Below, in pieces: positions 41,294-53,350 of a stretch of DNA of 64,000 nt (position 1 is the stretch's first letter; every line of letters begins with the position of its first letter). Below the pieces are notes generated by a model, which saw only the letters and a program-made list of their open reading frames with translations, searched no databases and had not been told where the DNA came from. The translations under genes were made by a program, and so were the position numbers. Source of the DNA: Tritrichomonas musculus. Its lineage: Eukaryota > Parabasalia > Tritrichomonadida > Tritrichomonadidae. The DNA lies in assembly GCA_039105265.1 (NCBI GenBank), contig JAPFFF010000007.1, positions 124,001 through 188,000 on the forward strand, written 5' to 3'.

Positions 41294-43504
41294 ATGAGCT
41301 CACCAAGAAGCGCAGAATTTATTCCGTCGTCAATTCGAGCAATGTCTTTAAAGGTTTCGAAATCTTTCGCTCAGCATGTGAATCTAAAAATAGAACCAAC
41401 TCTTTTTTCGGACTGGTGCAAAAAACCTGACAATAAAAAGAAATCAGAATCGTCTCAAATTCGTTTTTGTGTTATTACGCCAGCTGCATTTTATCTTTGT
41501 AAACTTCGACATATATCAACAATCAAAATAAGTCAAGTTTTTCCTTGGATTTCAATTACATCTTTTAAATGTGATATTAATAAACATGATGTAACTCTTG
41601 ACTTTGGCGATACGTCAATTTACTTATTATTTGACAATGTAAAACATTTCGTTTCTAAAGCTGTTTCATACTTAAAATCAATTTTACCATCATATTTTCC
41701 AGTTCAATATTCAATTCCACCAGAGATTGAGTCGAGTTTAGAAATCGTTAAGCCTATACCATCTCAAATTGCTTATTTATTTCTATCAAAGTGCAAAGTT
41801 CTAAAAGAAAATGTTGATACAAACTTTATTTTAAACTTAAAGCATGATATGAAAAATAAAAAGAGCTTTGTTATTGATAGTTCACAGCTAAGTGATGTAA
41901 AAGTTGATGCAATGTGTTCAGCAATATTAAATTTTCCTTATATTAAAAAAGTAAAATTCGGTGGGAAAAACTTTAACAGACTTTACCACAAAGTTTCAGT
42001 TATAATTTCCAAAAATAGTGAAATTCGTAAGCTAGAAATATTTAAATATCGAAATGATCATAAATTTATTGATTTCGTAAATAAATTGAAGACTTCGCAT
42101 ATCACATCATTAACATTTACAGAAGTCGATTTCACTCAAGAAATGAGCGAGATTTTAACGAAAGAACTTCCCTCAATTAATTTAAAGAAAATTAACTTTT
42201 CAGGTTGTCAATTTAGCAAAATTATTCTGCCAGAGCTTCAAAAGAATTTTAATGATTCAACTACAGATTTAATCATTCATAATGATACCTTTTCTCCAAC
42301 TCAAATTCGTAATTTAGTCATGATATGTCTTTCATCTAATATCACAAATCTGGTTCTTACTGATTCAAGCATTGATATCAAAGGATTTTTTGATGTATTG
42401 GCACCAAATATTAATACTTTTAAAGTTGAAAAACTTGATCTTTCTGGAAATGTTTGTAGTTCTATTTATGGTAGCACATTTCCAATTCCAAAAAATCTCA
42501 AAACTCTTATTTTGCAAAGGATTACTTGGGAAGGTGACAGTTTGATTTCATTTCTTTCTAAACAAGTATTTGATAGTGAAATTGAATTAGATTTAACAAG
42601 ATCATATTTAACTAATGACCAAGTTGTCAATCTTATGAAATATTTGCCTGAAAATTCATCAGCAAATATAGTTAAATTCAACTGGAGTAATAATCCAATA
42701 TTCCTCAAATTATTTAATTATATTTCAAAATTAGAAAATCTTCGTGAATTAACACTTGATAATTGTATTTATCCATCGGTTGATAGAAAACCTGATAAAT
42801 ATAACGAAAGAAAGGCTATTTTGCTTGCGTTTGTTGATCTCATATCTAATCTTAATGTTAAAAAATTGTCAATTAAAGGTACTATGAAAGATTATGGTAA
42901 AAATTTAATGGTTGCAGCTAAAAATGCATTAATAGAGAATCAAACAATTACGAGTCTTCATATTGATGATAATTCAATAACAGATGAAGGTTTATCAATT
43001 TTAAAAACAGTTTTATTAGAGAATAAAGTAATTAAATGTATATCATTTGACTGTTGTGATCTCAAGAATTATCAATCACTTATATCTTTTATTAATTCTA
43101 TTTCAACGATTCCCAATTTGAAGCATATTTCAAAGCCTCAAGCTGAAATTTCACGATTATCTGAATTAAACGGTAAAAAAGCAGCTAGAGAGATAAAAGC
43201 AGCTTGGTCTTCAATTGATGCTAATAGAAATCAAGAAAAGAAGTTTTGTGATGAATCTTCATCCTGTAGATCATCAAATTCACTTGCTTCATCTACTATG
43301 ATGTTTGTTAGCACAAATGATATGAATGAAATTTATGTTCCTATGACGCACTTAGAAGCTGAATGGGAATCTGGGTTTGATATGCCTTATGATGGTTCTG
43401 TGAATGAGTGGTCATCATTAAAACAGTTATATTCTTACGCGAATATTACTGGAATTGAAGCTCTTAATCATTTAAAGGAAAATCAAAATTCTGAGTTTTT
43501 GTAG
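41294..43504 (+). CDS. CARMIL-like leucine-rich-repeat protein
   Basis: 736 codons. Seen: residues about 30-130 look like a PH-type fold (IRFCVITPAAFYLCKLRHIS... DVTLDFGDTSIYLLFDN), followed from about residue 190 to 600 by irregular LRRs of the ribonuclease-inhibitor type (for example KVEKLDLSGNVCSSIYGS, NLRELTLDNC, NQTITSLHIDDNSITDEGLS). A Ser-rich segment (CDESSSCRSSNSLASSTMMF) and a short acidic tail close the protein. Known: CARMIL/LRRC16 proteins have a PH-like domain before such LRRs and regulate actin capping. Inference: cytoplasmic LRR protein acting on actin or as a scaffold. It differs from BspA repeats and has no signal peptide. Confidence 0.75.
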   Translation: MSSPRSAEFIPSSIRAMSLKVSKSFAQHVNLKIEPTLFSDWCKKPDNKKKSESSQIRFCVITPAAFYLCKLRHISTIKISQVFPWISITSFKCDINKHDVTLDFGDTSIYLLFDNVKHFVSKAVSYLKSILPSYFPVQYSIPPEIESSLEIVKPIPSQIAYLFLSKCKVLKENVDTNFILNLKHDMKNKKSFVIDSSQLSDVKVDAMCSAILNFPYIKKVKFGGKNFNRLYHKVSVIISKNSEIRKLEIFKYRNDHKFIDFVNKLKTSHITSLTFTEVDFTQEMSEILTKELPSINLKKINFSGCQFSKIILPELQKNFNDSTTDLIIHNDTFSPTQIRNLVMICLSSNITNLVLTDSSIDIKGFFDVLAPNINTFKVEKLDLSGNVCSSIYGSTFPIPKNLKTLILQRITWEGDSLISFLSKQVFDSEIELDLTRSYLTNDQVVNLMKYLPENSSANIVKFNWSNNPIFLKLFNYISKLENLRELTLDNCIYPSVDRKPDKYNERKAILLAFVDLISNLNVKKLSIKGTMKDYGKNLMVAAKNALIENQTITSLHIDDNSITDEGLSILKTVLLENKVIKCISFDCCDLKNYQSLISFINSISTIPNLKHISKPQAEISRLSELNGKKAAREIKAAWSSIDANRNQEKKFCDESSSCRSSNSLASSTMMFVSTNDMNEIYVPMTHLEAEWESGFDMPYDGSVNEWSSLKQLYSYANITGIEALNHLKENQNSEFL

Positions 43505-43899
43505 ATTTTGATGGAAAAACCGTTTTTCTATGAACTCAAATTACTGTTTAGCTTTGAATTTTTTTTTTTTTTTTTGAGTATTAAATACTCATTAAAATTA
43601 TTCTTGGTCATATCTCATTTGCATAGTAATACCAGTATCGCCGCCATTTTATTTCAAGTATCAATCAGATTTTGTTGTGTTTTCTATTTTTTTTACTCAC
43701 TTTTTAAAAGGGAGAAAAAGCAGATATTTTCTATTCATATAAACTAATGAATAATTCATATAAATTAAAAAATATTTTATTTTGCCAATCAAGAGACTAA
43801 CTAATAATTAACGTATTATTTCTATAAGTATTAAGAAAAAGTTATACCTCAATTAATAATAGTTAACTTAAATTTAGTCAAAATCATAAATATATTCTA
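43505..43899. other. Spacer with palindrome and possible initiator
   Basis: T-tract at about 43,560-43,576 followed by the palindrome GAGTATTAAATACTC (about 43,577-43,591). TCATA at 43,884-43,888 lies about 14 bases before the next ATG and fits the trichomonad initiator. No gene recognised. Confidence 0.45.
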
Positions 43900-44739
43900 A
43901 TGTCGACAGAAGTGCCTAATTCTTGGTCTGATCCTGGAACTGGGAAAACATTTTCGTTTAATGAAGAAGGATTGTTTGTAGATTCAGATGGGAAAGGTCC
44001 ACAAAAAGGATTTAAAAATGATAATCAATTTGGTGATTGGCTCCATGCATATATACAGCAAGGACTGATCCAAAAAGGTCTTATCAAACATGAAGTTGAA
44101 AATAGTGTTCCAATATTTCATACACCAAATGCATTAAATTCAGCCAAAAAATTGCTGGTCCTTATATGTGGTACAGGGAGAATTATGGCTGGATGCTGGT
44201 CAGTTGGTGTTTGTGCGTATCATGGCTTAAAAGCAGGATCTGTTTTTCCATGTCTTGAAGAAGCCCAAAAAAGAGAAATGGAAGTTATTATACTTAATCC
44301 AAATAATCCAAATTCGCCAAAATCTCACTCTAGAAATGTATTTAGTAATTTAATCATTCCCTCAAATCCTGAACGTGTTTGGATTATCGCCCATTCTATG
44401 GGTGGTGCATCTACATGTTCTATTATATCATCAAATCCGAAGTTTTGCATCGAACATGTTCCTGCTTTTGCCTTAACAGATGGACTTGAAGGTATAATTA
44501 CAGCAATTGGATATAAAATTAATAAATGGAGTCACCTAAGAGGAATTAATTGGGTGCGTTCAAATAAAGAAATAAATACAAAGTTGATGAATGGAGCTTC
44601 AACCCAACATCGTTCTGCGGCTACAAATGATCATCCACTAACAACTTTTAAAGCATTTCCTTACATCTGGGAATTTTTCGATGAAAACGGAGCAAATAGT
44701 GATCATTCACCACCCCTCCCTGAAACATTTGTATCTTAA
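43900..44739 (+). CDS. Arb2/FAM172-like alpha/beta-hydrolase-fold protein
   Basis: 279 codons. Seen: KKLLVLICGTGRIMAGCWSV (about 85-104) matches the 'LLVLIHGxGxVxxGxWxR' block of Arb2 domains; then VIILNPNNPNSPKSHS, and VWIIAHSMGGAST with candidate nucleophile Ser166 in the H-S-x-G-G elbow. The N-terminal 60 residues (GKTFSFNEEGLFVDSDG... FGDWLHAYIQ) also fit FAM172A. Known: Arb2 domains act with Argonaute/heterochromatin factors in fission yeast, and FAM172A is nuclear. Inference: chromatin- or RNA-related scaffold, enzymatic activity uncertain. Full length. Confidence 0.8.
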   Translation: MSTEVPNSWSDPGTGKTFSFNEEGLFVDSDGKGPQKGFKNDNQFGDWLHAYIQQGLIQKGLIKHEVENSVPIFHTPNALNSAKKLLVLICGTGRIMAGCWSVGVCAYHGLKAGSVFPCLEEAQKREMEVIILNPNNPNSPKSHSRNVFSNLIIPSNPERVWIIAHSMGGASTCSIISSNPKFCIEHVPAFALTDGLEGIITAIGYKINKWSHLRGINWVRSNKEINTKLMNGASTQHRSAATNDHPLTTFKAFPYIWEFFDENGANSDHSPPLPETFVS

Positions 44740-44852
44740 TAAAATTGTATTTATTTAAAATATATTTAAACATTTTTTTATTAAATTAAATAAAAGATCA
44801 AAAAAAGATAAAGAAATCAAACGAAATGGAAAGAGAGAATAAATAAATATCA

Positions 44853-46373
44853 TTATTTCGGGACTTGACGCTTGGGTTTTGCCTTTCTACCAATGAATTT
44901 ATTAGCATTTTTAGCATTATTAAGGCCACCCATATTTGCATATCCCGCCCATTCAAATTTCTTAATTGCTGGAAGTCCTATACAAGTAATAATAACAACA
45001 AGAATGCAACCAATAGCTTGAGATATCATTAGCATATCCAAATTATCTTTTGTATAAGCGCACATTAAAAAGTTTTCTTGTCTCATCTGATTCTTTGAAA
45101 ATATACATTGTCGTTGTCTGTCGAGAACTACAAGTGAGTTGCTCCATTTACTGCATTCTTCATATATTCCTGATAAATTTCTCAAATTAGGATTGTTTGT
45201 AACCTCATCAAGGTAGAATTTATCTGTAGCATTAAACCAAAATGGTGGTGACTGGCAAAAAACTGTTTCGGAATTATTCCCTAGATCACAAAATTGAGTG
45301 TTGACTGAATCTCGGAATTTATTCAACTTTTCAATTGCATTTTGAGCGAAATAATCATTAATATAACTGAAAATTGGAGAATTTACGCATGGAATAAAAT
45401 ATTGTAATCTCATTGGAATTTGTTCTGAAAAATGTGAATCTGTTAAATAATAGTTGATTTCATCGCAATATTCATAAAGTATCTTTGAGGCAGCAAAATG
45501 GCATCCAGTTGAGAAGAAAAAGAAAACCGTGGAAACAGTGTTCATACCAACCATAATAATCATAACCCATCCTCTCATAACACTTCCTGCAGCAATACCA
45601 ACTGCGCATGCTACTGTTGATAAAATTAAATTGAAAAGAATTAAAGTCATACGAAGTGTTTCGATCTTATTTAAGAATTTTTTCATTAAAGTAGTTTGTG
45701 AAACTGCATATTGAGTAGAAAACTCAAGATCTTTAATAAATTGTTCATGGTACTGATCAAAAAGATAATTGTAGCTCGTTCCTGAAGGGTATTTAATCGC
45801 TGAAACGTTACTTATAATAATATTCATATCGGTATCTATTTCAGTGCCAATTTGAACGAAATAATCAACTAATTTATTTAGCGATTTGTGAAGATCAGTA
45901 TTAACAAAATACCCATACATTAGAATACCTTCAAAAATAAAAGAAAAAACGAGAAGTGATATACGTACACTATTAATCGCTGTTTGTGTGTATCCATATC
46001 TTGGTAGTTTCTTTCCACCGCAGCAGCCGCATGCATAACGGCATATGAAAAATATTGCAACAATAACTAAAAAGAGAAGTCCAACAGCACCCAAAAGAAC
46101 AATAAATAGAACTGAAGATGTATTATAGTCTGAATTATCGAGATCGAAATTATTACTAATGATAGAAAATTTGCTATTAAGACGGGGAATTTCATTTATT
46201 AAAAATTCTGTAAATTTTGTAAAGGAACCATTGGTTGGTACTCTCCATTCATCGCCATGTGTATCTGTATAGATTTCGTTTAGAGTAACTGATCCTCGTT
46301 TAATATAGATAGCTACATATCCGATAGTTATAAAAGCGAAAAAAAGGAAGGAAGATAAAAAATTTATTTTCAT
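44853..46373 (-). CDS. Prominin/tweety-like multi-pass membrane protein
   Basis: 506 codons. Seen: N-terminal hydrophobic segment (FLSSFLFFAFITIGYVAIYI); helices at about 88-112 (VLFIVLLGAVGLLFLVIVAI) ending in the juxtamembrane cluster CRYACGCCGG; about 132-152 (ISLLVFSFIFEGILMYGYF); about 238-258; about 266-290 (IIMVGMNTVSTVFFFF); and about 455-475 (AIGCILVVIITCIGLPAI). Two long extracellular loops are helical and Cys-containing. Known: prominins and tweety proteins share this order of two helix pairs, large loops and a Cys-rich cytosolic cluster. Inference: plasma-membrane or flagellar/protrusion protein, possibly lipid-interacting. Family membership is by architecture, not by a diagnostic motif. 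Convergent with the Arb2-like gene. Confidence 0.6.
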   Translation of the reverse strand: MKINFLSSFLFFAFITIGYVAIYIKRGSVTLNEIYTDTHGDEWRVPTNGSFTKFTEFLINEIPRLNSKFSIISNNFDLDNSDYNTSSVLFIVLLGAVGLLFLVIVAIFFICRYACGCCGGKKLPRYGYTQTAINSVRISLLVFSFIFEGILMYGYFVNTDLHKSLNKLVDYFVQIGTEIDTDMNIIISNVSAIKYPSGTSYNYLFDQYHEQFIKDLEFSTQYAVSQTTLMKKFLNKIETLRMTLILFNLILSTVACAVGIAAGSVMRGWVMIIMVGMNTVSTVFFFFSTGCHFAASKILYEYCDEINYYLTDSHFSEQIPMRLQYFIPCVNSPIFSYINDYFAQNAIEKLNKFRDSVNTQFCDLGNNSETVFCQSPPFWFNATDKFYLDEVTNNPNLRNLSGIYEECSKWSNSLVVLDRQRQCIFSKNQMRQENFLMCAYTKDNLDMLMISQAIGCILVVIITCIGLPAIKKFEWAGYANMGGLNNAKNANKFIGRKAKPKRQVPK

Positions 46374-47326
46374 TTGTCAATATCAGATTATATTTCTCCT
46401 AAGTTTTTGAGATTTTATTAAAAAAGTGGAACTTTCAATTAGTAGTTCGATTTGAATAATCATCTACTTCGAGGTTGTTTATTTAATTTATCCATATAAA
46501 AATTATATATTTCTCAAATTTTTTTAAATTTATCATTTATATTTATATATAAAATTATATAAATATATTAAATTATTTAAAATTATAATCTATTTTAAAT
46601 ACAAAAGTATAAAATGTTTAAACCATTTTATATTCAAAATTACATATTTTCAATAGTTTATTTTAAATATAAACATACATTTTATAATAACTTTTTTTCT
46701 ATTTACATAAAGTAATATCTTTTTATTTTTATGGATAAATAAAAATGTGTGTTATTCAATAATTTTTAACAAAAATTGAAAGGTCGCTCATTTCTTTTGA
46801 AAAAATTGATCTGTTTATTAAAAATTTTTCAATTTATACAAATTTAAAAAAAAAATAATTTGTAATATTGGTGTTGACTTGGAATCAGAACATAGGTTTG
46901 TGTATTAGATCATTTCACTTTTTAATTTTTATAATTTTATGAAATTGAATTAAAAATGAACGTCTTGATATAATTATTTCTATTTTTCTTGGTATATAGA
47001 TGAAATTTAATTGTGAAATTAAGAATATACTAATACTCTATGTAATTCTATTCAAATACGTATAGAAATTGTATAGTTGCAAAGATCAACATTTATTCTC
47101 AAATAATCAAAACAGTGCTATTTGAAAGTAATTATATTGTATTAAGGCTATAATCAATGAATATTAAAATGAGCATGTTTAAAAATAGTAATTTAATAAA
47201 ACTTTAAATAAACTATTTCAATTCTCCGTTCCTCTGAATTGAATGGCTTCTATTTGAAAAGTTCGTTATTTGATTGAAATGTTTTGTTAATAAATGGCAG
47301 TTAACCATATATAAATTTAATATATA
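46374..47326. other. AT-rich spacer
   Basis: No gene, hairpin or repeat recognised apart from short A/T runs. Confidence 0.6.
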
Positions 47327-47531
47327 TAGAATCGACGATAAGTCCTTTACGTCGCTTAAAAGTCCTTTACGGTGAAGTAAAATTGAGAGGTGGGTTTACG
47401 GTGAAGTGAAATGATAAAAATTTTATCAACTTTTTCAATGTTTTTTATATTCATCAAACTCTTTATTTTACACATGATTTTAACAGTATCTTTTATTTTT
47501 ATGCAATTTTAATAAATATAAAAAGAGATTA

Positions 47532-47539
47532 AAAAAAAT

Positions 47540-47596
<57 letters not shown>
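47532..47596. repeat. Long T-tract left of element E1
   Basis: About 65 T residues directly abutting the GGG terminus of E1. Further T-tracts at 53,339-53,350, 53,929-53,968 and 60,156-60,196 separate E1, E2, E3 and the right half of the pogo-like element. Confidence 0.95.
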
Positions 47597-47597
<1 letters not shown>

Positions 47598-50500
47598 GGT
47601 TTCAGTAAAAATCACCCCCTCAATTTCACTTAACGGCCAAATTGCCCTTCAAATCAACTGGTGAAAAGTGCGATGTTTACTTCATTTCGCACTTTTCACC
47701 TTTGGTAGTATTCAATTTACTTCATTTTTTATTCAATTTTAAAAATTCATTTTACACTTTTCAAAAAAATCATTTAATAATTGAAAAAATGAAAAATAAA
47801 TATTACCGGTAAAATTTAATGATTTAAAAGTAATTATTACTTTAATTCTAAAGAATTTGGTTTAATTAAATATAAAATGATAAAATATTTGGCTAATGAA
47901 AGTAATAAATAAGTGTGAATAATATAAAATGCGTTTGTGTAAGTATTATATTATTAATAAATGCAAAAAAAATCAATTTTTCTTTAAATAATTATTTAAG
48001 GAATATTTACTTTTTTCAATTCTAAAAAAATTCTTAATTTAATAATTAATACTAATTGTTTATTCATAAAATATAAAAATGAGCATATTTTTTGAGAGGT
48101 AGCTTAGATATTTGAGAAAATGATGATATAGTGTTTTTTGTAATATTTTACCTTTAAATTGGTTTATTATGATTCATTTTAGAATAATAATATGGAGTAA
48201 CATTGTTTTTCACGTGAATTTAATTATTTTTTGAATTAAAAATTAAACTTCACATTGATTTGAGGTAATTTGGAATATTATAGTATCTAATTCAAAATTA
48301 ATATTTGCAAGTAGGAATAGATTTTGGGTGTTTAAAAAAAATTGAATAAATAATTTTATATAATATGATATTCAAGAATTGATAATTGAATTAGATTTGT
48401 ACGTTTTAAATATTGTTTTGAATATTTTTGAATGTTTTCAATTTTTTTTATCTCAATATTTCTGATTGTTATAAATTTTTTATTTTAATGCTTTTTAGTA
48501 TATTTACCAAAAATACTTATGTTACTAAATTATACTTTAAATATATTGAATGTATATATAACAGTATTTAAATAATCATTTTAATATTTTAAATTAAAAG
48601 TTATTAATAAGATTTAAAAGTTTATATTATTTTATTTCTCAAAAAACGATTTTCAAAAAATTCAAAACGTATTTTTATAAATGGTTATATTCAAATATAT
48701 CAGTTAAGAATTAATGAGTATGAAATATGAATTATTTATTATCTTTTATATTAATTTGAAGTTTGATGATTTGAAATTTAAATGTATTCTTTTTTTAATT
48801 AATATACAAAATAAATCAAAGTATTTTTGAAAAGTTTGATTTATTAAACATTTGTATAGTGTATAAAATAATCATCTGAAATTTTTGTGAACATATAGAT
48901 TAAAATTTATATCAATTTTAATTATTAACCGAAAATAAGTTTTCAGAAAATAAAATTATAATATATTAATAAAATATTTAATTCTTATTTGATTTGTATT
49001 TTACACCATATATCTTTAATATAACAAAATTGAATGAATTTGAATGAAATGAATATAATGATTTTTAATCTTATTTTATCTTTTTCTCGATAAAAAATGA
49101 AGTAAAATAAATTAAAATCAATAATTAATTTTATAAATGAACTATTTAAAGAATAAATTATATTTATTATTTCAAAACAACAATTCTAAATATATTTTTA
49201 AGTCCAGATTTTATTTATCCAAATTAAAGATTTTAATTTTTAACTGAAGATTTATATTAAATCTTAAAGTTTATATGGTTAATGAAATAACCTAGTTTCT
49301 TTTTATTCATGATTATTAAAATTTAATTTGAAGATTCCAAAAACATTTTAAGCATATCATTCTTACAATTGCTTCTTATTAATATATTATAATATAAAAA
49401 TTTAAATTTAAATTGATAATAATCTTGAAAATTATAAAAATTAATAATTCTATATTGCAATATTATATTTTATTATTTTTAAAATAAATATATTTCAAAT
49501 AATTATAAAATAATGCTTGTCATTTTTTTTATTTCAAGATAATATTCGTTTTCCCATTGTTATTTTTGAATACTTTACATGTTATTTAAAATAGTTTGAA
49601 AATATTTTTGATATTCCTAGATTTACATTACATTTAATATATTATTTGTATAATAATATTCTTTCTATAATAAATATCCAATTATAATCATGATATATAT
49701 ATATTTATTTAGAGATAAAAGATTAATAAAAATTTCAAATAATAACGGTTATTTAAATAATATTTTTTTTTTTTAATTTGCATTTATCTCAATAAAATTA
49801 TAAATAAATAAGTAAATATTAATCTTTTTTGAGAGTATCATTTATAAAATTATTGTATAATGCATCAAAAAGTCAAAATATTCTGGAATTTTGATTTTTT
49901 TTTGGATTATGAAATCTGTATCTTATTTTTTAAAGTTTACGGTGTAAGTTTATTACTTAAAAATATATTGATAGACATTACATTTAGCCTATCTATTTGG
50001 AAATTGTAATATTATTTATTTGCTAATAGGTATTTTACTTTATATTGGATTATCATCATTTGATACAATTGTTAATACTTTAATATTTTACTTATCTGTG
50101 ATTGTAATACGTTAGGTTGTGCGTCCTTAACATCTACCCAGGCCTGATATCACCTTCGATCTCTCTAGGGATAGGTTCAATTATAATAATTATTATTTTT
50201 AATACATAAAAATAACAATCACTTCTAAAATGTAATTATTTTTATGTTGACTCAAGAGTGGCCATTCTAGCTTCGAGGGTTGCAATTTTTGCATTATATT
50301 CTGATTTCAATTCATAGTTGTCATTGACATACAGCTTTTATGTGTCCTTTTATCACATTGAAATGCGTCATGTTTCAAATGTTTACCTGTATATTACCAT
50401 ATTTTGATTCATATTCCTCATGTAAATCATTATACTGAACTATATTTCAATTGTTGATCATTATATTGCATTATTTTTCATTTCTGCGTCATTATATTAT

Positions 50501-53338
50501 ATCATATTTCATTTAATCTCCATTACAATGCAATATATCTCCTTTAAATACCACCTTTTTTTCTTATATTTCAATAATCTCAATCTTATTTTACTTTTAA
50601 ACAAATACATTGAAAAATATTCCTTTTTATATCATTTATAAACTATCATTCTACATTATATTTCATTTACTGGCCATTATACTCTATTATATTTCATTTG
50701 TGAGTTAATATAATTGAATAAATATCAATTATGTTTCATAAATATTTATTTAATATGCAGATATTCCATTAATAGAGAACATTATGACGCGCATCTTTAT
50801 CATTTGCTCAGATCTAACTCCACCTATGATATCATTAAGTATTATTTTGATTAAAAAATATACAACATTAATGATATCAACACTATTTTTTACTCAGAAA
50901 TGTATATAGATTATGCTTACTTATTCAATATTATTCATATCAAACATTTTTTTTGTTCAATTATAGTAATATACGTTATGGTGTGGTCTCTACTATCTCC
51001 AATCCTAACATAGCTCGCTACGAGCTCATTTTCGACTTCCCATTTAATACATAATATTAATTAAATGAATTTTCTAATATTATATAAATAAAACTATTTA
51101 TTGAATAGTTTTAATAAATCATCAACTTTATTACAATTTATTTTTTACATTATTTCGAAAAATAAATGATTGATTATAAATATAAACATATTTATTTTTT
51201 TTTTGAAACATCATTTATACAAATCAAAAAATTGAATATTCTGAAAAAAAATTTTAAATTCAAATATCTTAATATATAATAAATTATATTTTATTAAAAT
51301 AGGTTTATAAATATAATAATGAATAATTAATAATAAAAACTAATATAAGCCATCTAACCATGGTAACTATTCAACGATTATTCAGCTGTAAACCAATGGA
51401 TTTCAATGTGCTATATTAATCAAATATGTTTGAAAAAATATTACATATTGCTTTTATGCAAAAAATGAACATAATCCAGATTTTCAATTTCAATGAATGA
51501 GATTATTCAATTTTAAATGTCAACAATACAACTCATCAATATTCACAATAAATTATAACATGATACTGCTGTTTTAAATTATATTATTTTCATTTCCTGT
51601 TCTTAAAAAAAAAAAAATAAGAATAATTATTTCATAGAAAAAACTAAAAACAAGAAAAAAATTATCAGAAATTTAATTTTTTTTAATGTTAAATTAGAAG
51701 TATTGCAATAATTTACTTAGGGATTGAGAAAAAAATACATCGCTCAAAAAACATATGACGAAGAAAATCGAGAAAAAAGTAAGGCGCTATATTAAAACTG
51801 TACTAAAAAACATAGAGCTGGACGGAGCCCGATTTTTGATTAATGTCTTAAATAAAATATTCAATTGTTTTTTTTTTTTTTTTTTTTTTTTGGACTTCGA
51901 TTTCTGTTTTAATGCATTATATCGAAAGTTTTTTAAAAAAATGACGGGGTGTTACTAAAGATAAGTTTTTTAAACAACTGATAATGTTAGGTAATTTCAT
52001 TGAGAAGGCATTCAAATCCTCTCATTTTTTCAATTGATCGGAAAATAATTGAGAAGAAATAGCAAAAATATAAAATGCGAATATCTAAATTTTTTTACAT
52101 TCATTAGAAATTTTAAAAAAGCAAAACAATTTTTAAAATATATATTAATTTAAATGTATTTAAGATAATAATAAATATAAACAAAATCAGATGAATATTA
52201 TATATTTTATATATTTAATATACATTATGATAAAAATAATTTATATTCATATGATGAAGTAGTTTTCGGATATTTCTTAATAATCAAAAAAATCAAAATT
52301 CTTTCAGTATTTGAAGAATGAATGATATTTCCATTCCCCTCAAAAATTGATTTTATTGAAAAATTCAATGTATATTCGATTGCAATTCAGAAGCATAAAA
52401 ACGATTTATTAACAAAATTTCTATATCATTTTTGTAAATCTATGAATTCCAAATTGATTTATTTTTTAATTCGAAGAAAAGAATCTCATTGATCACAAAT
52501 AATTAATTCAAGTTAAAAAAATTTTAAATTTTTTTATTCTCAATGCGTTTATAATTTATCGACTTATATATACGTTTGTAATTATTTTATTTATTTCAAT
52601 TTAAATGTGTAATAACCATTCAATTTTTATTTAATTTATCACCAAAATAAAATCTAATTTCCCTTTGAAATTTTCTTTTTCGAAACTTAATTCAATTGTA
52701 AAATACAGTAAATAAATCTTTTTTATAATATACATCAATATCATAATTATTTTTAATGAAAATTATAATAGCTAATAATTCTACAATTTTTTTGAGAATT
52801 ACTCAAAAATAATATCATAGGAGGTGTTTATAACGATTTTTTTGAATAATTTTACTGGATTTTTTGAATTATGAAAAACCTCAAATATTTGATATATTTT
52901 AAATCTTTTTAAATTCAATTTTATTTTATTTTAATATCATATTCACTTTTACTAATCTTTTATATTAACATTCAATCTAAAAAATGGTCAAATACTTAAT
53001 TTTATAATATCTCCATTATATGCAGATTTTCAATTTTTAATAAAAAGGAACTATTTTTAAATATTAATTTCTTATGATTCCTGATAGCTTATTTTTAAAA
53101 TATTTTTTTGATAAGTTTTAATTTCTCATATAATATTTATATTTTATTTTTCGAAATATTTTGAATTCTGGTGAAAAGTGTAAAATGAATTTTTAAAATT
53201 GAATAAAAAATGAAGTAAATTGAATACTACCAAAGGTGAAAAGTGCGAAATGAAGTAAACATCGCACTTTTCACCAGTTGATTTGAAGGGCAATTTGGCC
53301 GTTAAGTGAAATTGAGGGGGTGATTTTTACTGAAGCCC
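47597..53338. mobile_element. Long-TIR element E1 (5.7 kb) inserted in poly-T
   Basis: Seen: terminal inverted repeats 47,597-47,763 and 53,172-53,338, 167 bases each with one difference (base 4, T/C). Ends read GGG(T/C)TTCAGTAAAAATC. Inside the TIR is a hairpin with stem GGTGAAAAGTGCGA. Both ends abut T-tracts, so a target duplication of T's cannot be measured. The interior is very AT-rich and has no intact gene; a short remnant at 50,242-50,336 reads like a fibre-type coiled coil. Near-identical TIRs mean recent movement. Family unassigned; long TIRs and the remnant make a non-autonomous Maverick-type derivative possible. Confidence 0.85.
50242..50336 (-). other. Fibre-like coding remnant inside E1
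   Basis: The minus strand reads YVNDNYELKSEYNAKIATLE and continues as a trimeric coiled-coil-like end. YVNDNxxLKS also occurs in the fibre-like Maverick protein at 2,275-5,094. Only about 30 codons remain. It is treated as a fossil fragment of an older virus-like element. Confidence 0.4.
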
Positions 53339-53350
53339 TTTTTTTTTTTT

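Noticed and set aside
50101-50180. GC-richer island in E1, considered as a tRNA gene
   Set aside because: GGTTCAATTA looks like a T-loop, but no acceptor or anticodon stem pairs around it.
51755-51958. 67-codon frame in E1
   Set aside because: Half of it is poly-Phe from a T-tract; the Lys-rich remainder has no recognisable similarity.
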